Assembly: GCA_019347585.1 (NCBI GenBank)
Contig: JAHWLC010000032.1
Span: forward strand, 1-8,850
Reading direction: 5' to 3'
From: Actinomycetota bacterium
GTDB taxonomy: Bacteria; Actinomycetota; Acidimicrobiia; Spongiisociales; ZC4RG35
DNA length: 8,850 nucleotides
Shown: positions 1 through 5,213 of the stretch, piece by piece
Layout: each line of letters begins with the position of its first letter
Position numbering within the stretch: the first letter of the stretch is position 1
Notes under the pieces: model-generated
What the model saw: the letters and a program-made list of their open reading frames with translations, nothing else
Databases searched by the model: none
What the model was told of the DNA's origin: nothing
Translations under genes and position numbers: made by a program

Positions 1-1
1 T

Positions 2-610
2 GTCAACGAGCGTCGTGCTCGCCCCGGCGAGGACCTGATCTCGGCCATGGTCGAGGTCGAGGAGGAGGGGGAGGAGCTCACCGATTTCGAGATCGTAGGC
101 ACATCGATCCTCACTCTGAACGCTGGTCATGAAGCCACCGTGCACGCCATCGGCAATGCCTTGCTGGCGCTGGCCCGACGGCCCGACTCCTATCGCCAGC
201 TCACCGGCGGCGGAGTCGATATGTCCACCGCCGCCGACGAGATGCTTCGTTACGACTCACCACTGCAGATGTTCGAGCGGTGGGTGCTGGAGGACACCCA
301 GCTCGACGGTCACCGCATGGGGAAGGGGAGCAAGGTGGGGCTGCTCTTCGGCTCGGCCAACCGCGATGAGTCGGCATTCGAGGAACCCGACGAAATCCGC
401 CTCGACCGCAGCCCCAACCCACACGTCGCCTTTGGCGCCGGGGTCCACTATTGCGTGGGGGCTCCACTGGCCAGGGTGGAGCTGGAGACGGCGCTGGGCC
501 GTTTCGCCGCCCGGGTGGGCGCGATCGAACTGATCGACGCTGGAGACCGGATCGAGAGCCTGGTCTTCAGAGGGATGGGGAGGATCGAGCTGGCCCTCGA
601 GCCGGCCTAG
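2..610 (+). CDS. Cytochrome P450, C-terminal part (5' end outside window)
   Basis: Haem-thiolate monooxygenase; only the last 202 residues are visible and the reading frame is open to the left edge. Seen in order: the I-helix oxygen-activation motif AGHEAT (fragment residues about 41-46), the K-helix ExxR motif EMLR (about 80-83), the ERW...NRDESAF stretch typical of bacterial P450s, and the haem-binding loop FGAGVHYCVG (about 144-153), whose Cys (about 151) would be the axial iron ligand. The C-terminus is complete. In the I-helix the usual acid-Thr pair is Glu-Ala followed by Thr, a variant I believe occurs naturally in some actinobacterial P450s. Substrate and CYP family cannot be told from this half, and no ferredoxin or reductase gene is in view. 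The gene converges on the minus-strand zinc-ribbon gene with 8 bases between stops. Identification as a P450 is secure. Confidence 0.95.
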   Translation, partial: VNERRARPGEDLISAMVEVEEEGEELTDFEIVGTSILTLNAGHEATVHAIGNALLALARRPDSYRQLTGGGVDMSTAADEMLRYDSPLQMFERWVLEDTQLDGHRMGKGSKVGLLFGSANRDESAFEEPDEIRLDRSPNPHVAFGAGVHYCVGAPLARVELETALGRFAARVGAIELIDAGDRIESLVFRGMGRIELALEPA

Positions 611-618
611 TGGGGCCC

Positions 619-1596
619 TCAGCCCCCGGTGGTGGTGTTGGTCACCGGATTGGCGGGGCGACCGATCACGGTGATCTCATCGATGGCCAGCTCGCCGAAG
701 ACGTTCTCGTTGACGACTTCGGCCCGATAGGCGGACTCCACCGTGATCTCGATCCAGTTGGCGTTGAGTGCCGCGTAGTTGACGTTCTGCTTGCCGGGCA
801 GGTCCTCCAGCTCCTCGATCACCGGGGAGAGCGAGCCCTGGGCGTTGATGGTCAGGCCCCGGGCCCTGAAGTTCTGGTGGAATCGGATGTCGTCGCTGAT
901 GTTCCCCCAAACGATCTGGGTCACGATCATGGGCTCGCTGAAGAGGAGCCTGATGGTGACACTCTGTTCGGCGGCCTCCAACTCTTCCCAGTCGACCTGG
1001 TACTCGGCCTCGGTCCCGGAGTAGAGATTGGAGCAGCTGAAGGCCCCGATCCCCTCCGGGGTGCACTGGGCGGTGAGGATCGGGATGGGAGCGGGCTCGA
1101 CGGCCTCGACGACGCTGGTCGGGGTGGCGTCGGCGGTCGTCTCGGTGGCCACCGCGTCGCCGCCGTTGATCAGATTGAAGAACAAGGCGATCAGGATGAC
1201 CAGGAAGAGCAGGCCGCTGATCCCCAGCGCCGCCCGCACCCCGGCTGTCGCCTGGACCGCGGGACGGGGCGCGGTGGGAAGGGGCCCCTGCTGGAGTCGC
1301 GCCCCGCATTCCTGGCAGTGCCGGTTCTGTGGCGGGTTCTCCGCGCCACAGGAGGGACAGGGGATGGTCCGGGTGGGCCCGGTGCGCGTCACCGCTTCAC
1401 GGCGGGAAGCCTCGGGAGGCGGTTCGCTGCCCAGGGAGAACTCCTCGTAGGGGCCGTCTGAGGTGACGCTGATGACGTTGCTCCCGCGCGAGGGACGCGA
1501 CGGGCTCATCGGGTCGATGAACCCGCCGCACTCGGGGCAGAACTGCTCATCGGCGGCGACCCTCGCGCCGCAGTGCTCACAGACTTGGGAGACCAC
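619..1596 (-). CDS. Membrane-anchored double zinc-ribbon protein with extracytoplasmic discoidin-like domain
   Basis: A 325-residue protein of unknown role. Two zinc ribbons lie at the N-terminus: Cys6/Cys9/Cys20/Cys23 and Cys80/Cys83/Cys94/Cys97, joined by a Ser/Pro-rich acidic linker. One membrane span follows at about 121-143 (GISGLLFLVILIALFF core), then a Thr/Ala/Pro-rich stalk (about 146-175) and a 150-residue domain with Cys178 and Cys188 close enough for a disulfide. The last domain has alternating beta strands and the pattern 'TIRLLFSEP..V..I', 'F..NFRARGLTI' and 'WIEITVESAY', resembling the discoidin-like, so-called NADase-type glycan-binding domains found in actinobacterial zinc-ribbon proteins. 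I infer cytosolic ribbons and an external ligand-binding domain, so it may be a sensor or scaffold. The start is GTG, chosen because a strong AAGGAGGG ribosome site precedes it. An ATG three bases upstream is in another frame. The gene is divergent from the radA run. Confidence 0.85.
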   Translation of the reverse strand: MVSQVCEHCGARVAADEQFCPECGGFIDPMSPSRPSRGSNVISVTSDGPYEEFSLGSEPPPEASRREAVTRTGPTRTIPCPSCGAENPPQNRHCQECGARLQQGPLPTAPRPAVQATAGVRAALGISGLLFLVILIALFFNLINGGDAVATETTADATPTSVVEAVEPAPIPILTAQCTPEGIGAFSCSNLYSGTEAEYQVDWEELEAAEQSVTIRLLFSEPMIVTQIVWGNISDDIRFHQNFRARGLTINAQGSLSPVIEELEDLPGKQNVNYAALNANWIEITVESAYRAEVVNENVFGELAIDEITVIGRPANPVTNTTTGG

Positions 1597-1598
1597 AT

Positions 1599-1606
1599 CC
1601 CTCCTT
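1599..1606 (-). promoter_or_regulatory. Strong Shine-Dalgarno site of the zinc-ribbon gene
   Basis: On the minus strand AAGGAGGG lies two bases before the GTG start at 1596, the best ribosome-binding match in the window. It decides the start, since the nearby minus-strand ATG (1596-1598) is out of frame. It also contrasts with the plus-strand genes, most of which have weak or no such site. Confidence 0.75.
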
Positions 1607-1612
1607 CAGGGT

Positions 1613-1618
1613 TATTGT
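1613..1618 (+). promoter_or_regulatory. Putative -10 box for the microprotein-radA run
   Basis: TATTGT fits the actinobacterial TANNNT -10 pattern. It lies 10 bases before the ATG at 1629, which would give a very short leader. I see no convincing -35 box at the right distance. The 32-base divergent spacer must serve the plus-strand genes and the minus-strand zinc-ribbon gene, so some promoter signals may lie inside the flanking coding sequences. Confidence 0.35.
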
Positions 1619-1628
1619 GCCACGGCGA

Positions 1629-1751
1629 ATGGGCATCCTGGCCGTGCGAACCTACGAGCCATGGACGATCACATCGATCCTGGCCGGTGTCGTCTTGTTC
1701 GCTCTGGTCGTAGGCATCTTGATTTTCGCAGTCGGCCGGGGCAATCGTTAA
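1629..1751 (+). CDS. Single-span membrane microprotein (40 aa) upstream of radA
   Basis: ATG to TAA reading frame of 40 codons. The product begins MGILAVRTYEPW, then has one hydrophobic span at about residues 14-36 (core ILAGVVLFALVVGILIFAV), and ends with a basic tail GRGNR. This is the layout expected of a small inner-membrane peptide. Three facts support it: it fills the otherwise empty gap between the divergent promoter and radA, its stop is only 3 bases before the radA ATG (which suggests translational coupling, as radA has no clear ribosome site), and its composition is clearly membrane-like. An in-frame GTG at 1617 would add four residues but overlaps the proposed -10 box. I do not recognise a family. 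Its small size means it could still be a chance frame. Confidence 0.6.
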   Translation: MGILAVRTYEPWTITSILAGVVLFALVVGILIFAVGRGNR

Positions 1752-1754
1752 CCG

Positions 1755-3074
1755 ATGGCGGCCTCATTCACCTGCGCGTCCTGTTCCTACCGCTCGCCAA
1801 AGTGGATGGGCTTCTGCCCCCAGTGCGGCGTCGCCGAGCCTCTGGTGGAGACCCGGGAGCGGCCCACTCGCCCGAGCCGGCTCGCAGCGAGCACCACGGT
1901 GTCTGCTGCCAGTTCGCAAAAGGGAGAGAAGCGCCTGGCCACCGGATGGCTCGAGGTGGACCGCGTCCTCGGCGGAGGGCTGGTGGCCGGGTCGGTGGTG
2001 CTGTTGGGCGGTGAGCCGGGGGTGGGCAAGTCGACGCTGCTCCTGCAGCTCGCCTCGGCTGTCGGGACCCGCGGGGCGACCGCGCTGGTGGCCAGTGCCG
2101 AGGAATCGGTGCAGCAGGTAGCCATGCGGGCCGAGCGTCTCGGTATCGCCGAGGAGGGTGTGGAGCTGGTAGCGGACGACGACGTGGATGCCATCGTCGC
2201 CCTCGCCGAGCAGCGATCGCCCCAGGTTCTCGTGGTCGACTCGATCCAGACGGTGGGTGTGGCGGAGATCCCCTCGGCTCCGGGCGGCGTCTCCCAGGTC
2301 AGGGAGTCGGCAGCCCGGCTCATCCGCATGGCGAAGGTGACCGGCACGGCGGTGGTGCTGGTGGGCCACGTCACCAAGGAAGGCGGCTTGGCGGGGCCCA
2401 AGATCCTCGAGCACCTGGTCGACGTCGTGCTCTACCTGGAAGGCGACCCCGATCGGGGTCTCAGGGTCCTCCGCAGCCAAAAGAACCGGTTCGGGGCCAC
2501 TCATGTCTCCGGGATGTTCGACATGCGCTCGGACGGGCTGGTCGAGGTCGACGATCCCTCGAAGATGTTCCTCGACGGCTGGGAGCCCGGTGTTCCGGGG
2601 ACGGTGGTCTTCCCCGCCGTGGAGGGGAGGAGGTCGGTCCTGGTCGAGGTGCAGGCCCTGGTGGCGCCCACCCAGCACAGCCAACCGCGCCGCTCGATCC
2701 GGGGTCTCGACCCCGCCCGGGTCAACCAGGTTCTCGCCGTGCTCCACAAGCACGCCGGGATCTCACTGTCGGACATGGAGGTCTACGTGAACGTGGTCGG
2801 AGGTTGGCGCATCGACGACCCGGGTTGCGACCTGCCTCTGGCGCTGGCGGTCGCATCCTCGGCGTCCAACACGCCTCTGGGGCGTCTCGCCGCCTGGGGC
2901 GAGGTCGGTCTCACCGGGGAGGTGCGCGCGATCCCCTTCGAGGCCCGTCGCCTCGAGGAGGTGAGCCGGATGGGCCTCGACACCCAGCTCGCCCCCACCG
3001 GCGGGACCCCGCTGCGGCTGGTGGAGGTCCTGGAGCAGGCTGGCATCGCGGCTTCCGCTCCCAGGCCACGGTGA
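1755..3074 (+). CDS. radA: DNA repair protein RadA/Sms
   Basis: A 439-residue RecA-like ATPase that drives branch migration of recombination intermediates in bacterial DNA repair; cytoplasmic. Domains seen in order: a four-Cys zinc finger (Cys7, Cys10, Cys21, Cys24), the Walker A motif GGEPGVGKST (85-94), a Walker B strand VLVVDSIQT (158-166), the RadA-specific KNRFG motif (243-247), and a Lon-protease-like C-terminal domain from about 290, with VNVVGGWR and DLPLALAVASS (about 346-369). Length and all diagnostic motifs are normal for the family. The ATG is 3 bases after the stop of the membrane microprotein, and no clear Shine-Dalgarno site precedes it, so reinitiation is likely. disA follows after 13 bases; the radA-disA pair is also adjacent in mycobacteria. 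Confidence 0.97.
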   Translation: MAASFTCASCSYRSPKWMGFCPQCGVAEPLVETRERPTRPSRLAASTTVSAASSQKGEKRLATGWLEVDRVLGGGLVAGSVVLLGGEPGVGKSTLLLQLASAVGTRGATALVASAEESVQQVAMRAERLGIAEEGVELVADDDVDAIVALAEQRSPQVLVVDSIQTVGVAEIPSAPGGVSQVRESAARLIRMAKVTGTAVVLVGHVTKEGGLAGPKILEHLVDVVLYLEGDPDRGLRVLRSQKNRFGATHVSGMFDMRSDGLVEVDDPSKMFLDGWEPGVPGTVVFPAVEGRRSVLVEVQALVAPTQHSQPRRSIRGLDPARVNQVLAVLHKHAGISLSDMEVYVNVVGGWRIDDPGCDLPLALAVASSASNTPLGRLAAWGEVGLTGEVRAIPFEARRLEEVSRMGLDTQLAPTGGTPLRLVEVLEQAGIAASAPRPR

Positions 3075-3080
3075 TAGCCT
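3075..3080 (+). promoter_or_regulatory. Putative leaderless -10 box of disA
   Basis: TAGCCT fits TANNNT and lies directly after the radA stop, with exactly 7 bases to the disA GTG at 3088. That places the expected transcription start on the first base of the start codon. No Shine-Dalgarno site lies in the 13-base gap, which agrees with leaderless translation. No clear -35 box is seen. Confidence 0.5.
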
Positions 3081-3087
3081 GGGGCTC

Positions 3088-4146
3088 GTGGGTGGCCAGT
3101 CGATAAGCGAGACCCTGGAGCGACTAGCCCCCGGCACCAACATGCGCGTGGGCCTGGAGCGCATCATCCAGCAGGGCAAAGGTGGCCTTGTCGTCCTGGG
3201 CAGCAATCAGAAGGTGGTGGGGGCCAGCTCGGGTGGGTTCACCCTCAACGGCGCCACCTTCACCCCGGCACGCCTCGCCGAGCTCTCCAAGATGGACGGC
3301 GGGATAATCCTCGACGACGGATGGGGGACCATCCTTCGTGCCAACGTCCACTTCATCCCCGACGGCTCGATTCCCACCGAGGAGACCGGTGCCCGTCATC
3401 GCACCGCAGAGAGGCTCGCCGTGGAGACCGGAGTGCCGGTGGTGGCGGTGAGCGAGGGGCGCAAGCTCGCCACTCTCTTCTACGAGGGCGAGAAGATCGA
3501 GCTCGCCTCCGCGACGGAGCTGGCAGCGCACATCAACCAGGACCTCTTGAGCCTGGACCGTCTCCGCTCCCGTCTCGACGATGCCGAGCGGAGGCTGACC
3601 CGCTTCGAGGTGGCCGGTCTGGCGACCTATCGCTTCGCCGTGACCGTCATCCAGCGTGCCGAGATGGTGGACAGGATGGGCAAGCTGGTGGCGGACCGGA
3701 CCGTCACGCTGGGTGACGAAGGGCTGCTGGCGACGGTCCAGCTCAACGATCTGATCACCGGGGTGGAGCACACCCGGCGCATGGTCCTCCTCGACTACCT
3801 GAAGCCCCTGAGGGCGGGCTCGGTGGAGCGGGCCATCGAGGACCTGGAGGATCTGTCCACGCCCGATCTCGAGGATCTCTGGAAGGTGGCCAAGATCCTC
3901 GACTTCGCCGATCTCGACGAGCCGGTGGAGCCGCGCGGCCACCGTCTGCTCGCCCGGGCCAGCCGCCTCCCCGATCCGGTCCGTGACGACATCGTCCGCC
4001 ACTTCGGGTCACTGACCAGGCTGCTCTCGGCGAGCGTCGACCGGCTCACCGAGGTGGAAGGGGTGGGCGGCACCCGGGCGGCCCAGCTCAGGGCGTTTTT
4101 CGAGCGCCTCCAGACGGTAGCCCTCGACGAGCCGATCCTCGATTGA
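3088..4146 (+). CDS. disA: DNA integrity scanning diadenylate cyclase DisA
   Basis: A 352-residue enzyme that condenses two ATP into the second messenger c-di-AMP and links this to DNA state. Seen: an N-terminal diadenylate cyclase domain (about 1-145) with the family signatures LAPGT (13-17), KMDGG (69-72), LRANVHFIPD (83-92) and the ATP-binding RHRTAER (103-109); a central helical linker (about 150-290); and a C-terminal helix-hairpin-helix DNA-binding domain with VEGVGGTRAAQL (about 323-334). The usual DGA signature reads DGG here (Asp70-Gly71-Gly72), while RHR is intact, so I expect activity. The GTG start is chosen because it gives the normal DisA N-terminus and sits at leaderless spacing from a TANNNT box; the first internal Met (residue 19) would cut into the conserved domain. 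It follows radA on the same strand. Confidence 0.96.
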   Translation: MGGQSISETLERLAPGTNMRVGLERIIQQGKGGLVVLGSNQKVVGASSGGFTLNGATFTPARLAELSKMDGGIILDDGWGTILRANVHFIPDGSIPTEETGARHRTAERLAVETGVPVVAVSEGRKLATLFYEGEKIELASATELAAHINQDLLSLDRLRSRLDDAERRLTRFEVAGLATYRFAVTVIQRAEMVDRMGKLVADRTVTLGDEGLLATVQLNDLITGVEHTRRMVLLDYLKPLRAGSVERAIEDLEDLSTPDLEDLWKVAKILDFADLDEPVEPRGHRLLARASRLPDPVRDDIVRHFGSLTRLLSASVDRLTEVEGVGGTRAAQLRAFFERLQTVALDEPILD

Positions 4147-4159
4147 ACTCGCCCCCACC

Positions 4160-4165
4160 TAGACT
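4160..4165 (+). promoter_or_regulatory. Possible -10 box of carD
   Basis: TAGACT fits TANNNT and lies in the 31-base gap after disA, 12 bases before the carD ATG. This predicts a leader of about 6 bases. TTGAAC at 4143-4148 resembles a -35 box but is only 11 bases away, too close for a normal pair. The gap itself is the reason to expect a promoter here. Confidence 0.35.
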
Positions 4166-4177
4166 CCGGCAGCGGAC

Positions 4178-4687
4178 ATGGCTCAGACCAGCAAGTACTC
4201 GGTAGGAGACAAGGTCGTCCATCCCCAGCACGGCGCGGCGACCATTCAGAAGAAGGTCAAGCAGGACTTCGACGGCGAGAAGCGGGACTACTTCCTCCTG
4301 GAAATCGCCACCGAGCAACTAACCGTGATGGTGCCGGTGGAGACGGTCGAGGACCTGATCAGACCGGTGATCTCCAAGACGAAGTCTCGTGAGGTGCTGA
4401 AGGCGCTCAAGGGAGAGCCCGAGGAGGCCGGGTCGAATTGGAGCCGCTGGTACAAGGTGCTCAACGAGAAGATGACCTCAGGCGACATCTTCCAGGTGGC
4501 CGAAGTGGTCCGTGATCTCTCCTACGCCCAGCAGACCAAGGGGATCAGCCCCGCCTTGAAGCGCATGCTGTCCAAGGCGCGTCTCACCCTGAGCTCCGAG
4601 CTCGCCTTCAGCCTGGAGGTGTCCGAGGAGGATGCGGTCAAGAAGCTGGACCGCGCTCTTCCCAAGGTCGAACCCGACGAGGAATGA
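4178..4687 (+). CDS. carD: CarD-family RNA polymerase-binding transcription regulator
   Basis: A 169-residue global regulator that binds the RNA polymerase beta subunit and stabilises open promoter complexes, especially at rRNA promoters in mycobacteria. Seen: an N-terminal RNAP-interaction (Tudor-like) domain with YSVGDKVVHPQHGAA (7-21) and LLEIATEQLTVMVPVE (40-55), then a helical DNA-binding domain with NWSRWYK (87-93), SGDIFQVAEVVRDL (101-114) and LKRMLSKAR (127-135). Trp88 aligns with mycobacterial CarD Trp85, the residue wedged into the upstream edge of the bubble. An acidic tail ends EPDEE. Length is normal. Its stop overlaps the ispF start by ATGA, whereas in mycobacteria ispD lies between the two genes. 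The start gives the standard CarD N-terminus. Confidence 0.96.
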   Translation: MAQTSKYSVGDKVVHPQHGAATIQKKVKQDFDGEKRDYFLLEIATEQLTVMVPVETVEDLIRPVISKTKSREVLKALKGEPEEAGSNWSRWYKVLNEKMTSGDIFQVAEVVRDLSYAQQTKGISPALKRMLSKARLTLSSELAFSLEVSEEDAVKKLDRALPKVEPDEE

Positions 4688-5193
4688 CCTCGGCGGTGGC
4701 CCCCGGGCCCCGGGTCGGCTGGGGCATCGACTCCCACCCGTTCAACAGCGAGCCTCCGCTTCTCCTCGGTGGCGTGGCCGTGTCCGAGGAGGTGGGCGCC
4801 GAAGCCACATCTGACGGTGATGTCCTGGCCCACGCAGTGATCGACGCCATCCTCGGGGCGTGCGTCCTCGGCGACATCGGAGACCATTTCCCCTCATCTG
4901 ACCCCGAGATGGCCGGAGCCGATTCCATGGAGATGCTGGGAGCGGTGGCTCGTCTTGCCGAAGAGGCCGGCTGGCGGGTGAGCCATCTCGACGCCACCGT
5001 CGTCGCCGATGAGCCGAGAGTGGGCCCGCACCGGGAGGCGATCAGGGCCGCTCTGGCCGCCTCACTGGGAGTGGACACGGCGGTGGTGTCGGTGAAGGCC
5101 ACGGGGACCGACGGCCTCGGCTTTCTCGGGCGCGGCGAGGGGATCATGGCGACCGCCGTGGTCACCGTGACGCACCAGTCTCAGCTTTTGTGA
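4684..5193 (+). CDS. ispF: 2-C-methyl-D-erythritol 2,4-cyclodiphosphate synthase IspF
   Basis: A 169-residue enzyme of the non-mevalonate (MEP) isoprenoid pathway; it cyclises CDP-ME 2-phosphate to MEcPP with release of CMP and is normally a cytoplasmic trimer. Seen: the metal site DxH (Asp16, His18) with His50 in VLAHAV, the SDGDV motif (43-47), LGDIGDHFPSSDP (62-74), GAD (78-80), and the C-terminal KATGTDGLGFLGRGEG (138-153). Differences from E. coli IspF: the His before SDGD (His34) is Thr42, and ATTTE reads ATGTD. Asp in the last place also occurs in mycobacterial IspF; the Thr42 and Gly141 changes are less usual. The ATG overlaps the carD stop (ATGA) with GAGGA immediately before it, so translation is probably coupled. 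No ispD is next to it. Confidence 0.93.
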   Translation: MTSAVAPGPRVGWGIDSHPFNSEPPLLLGGVAVSEEVGAEATSDGDVLAHAVIDAILGACVLGDIGDHFPSSDPEMAGADSMEMLGAVARLAEEAGWRVSHLDATVVADEPRVGPHREAIRAALAASLGVDTAVVSVKATGTDGLGFLGRGEGIMATAVVTVTHQSQLL

Positions 5194-5201
5194 GCGGCTC
5201 T

Positions 5202-5207
5202 TAAGAT
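5202..5207 (+). promoter_or_regulatory. Leaderless -10 box of cysS
   Basis: TAAGAT is a good match to TANNNT/TATAAT in a GC-rich setting. It lies in the 20-base gap after ispF, 6 bases before the cysS ATG at 5214, so transcription would start at or next to the A of the start codon. There is no Shine-Dalgarno site in the gap. No standard -35 box is seen. Confidence 0.6.
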
Positions 5208-5213
5208 CGGACG

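Noticed and set aside
612..626. Small GGGGC-CCTCA-GCCCC hairpin between the convergent P450 and zinc-ribbon stops
   Set aside because: Only five pairs, no T-run on either strand, and it overlaps the zinc-ribbon stop codon; easily chance in GC-rich DNA.
451..1461. Long plus-strand open frame across the zinc-ribbon gene
   Set aside because: It is a shadow of the minus-strand gene: Gly/Asp/Arg-rich with no recognisable domain, while the minus strand has zinc ribbons, a membrane span and a good ribosome site.
1764..2753. Minus-strand 329-codon open frame inside radA
   Set aside because: Its His/Arg/Gly-rich composition has no family signature; radA on the other strand is complete with Walker and KNRFG motifs.
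4143..4165. TTGAAC plus TAGACT as a full carD promoter
   Set aside because: The spacing of 11 bases is too short for a normal -35/-10 pair, so only the -10-like box is kept as a weak call.
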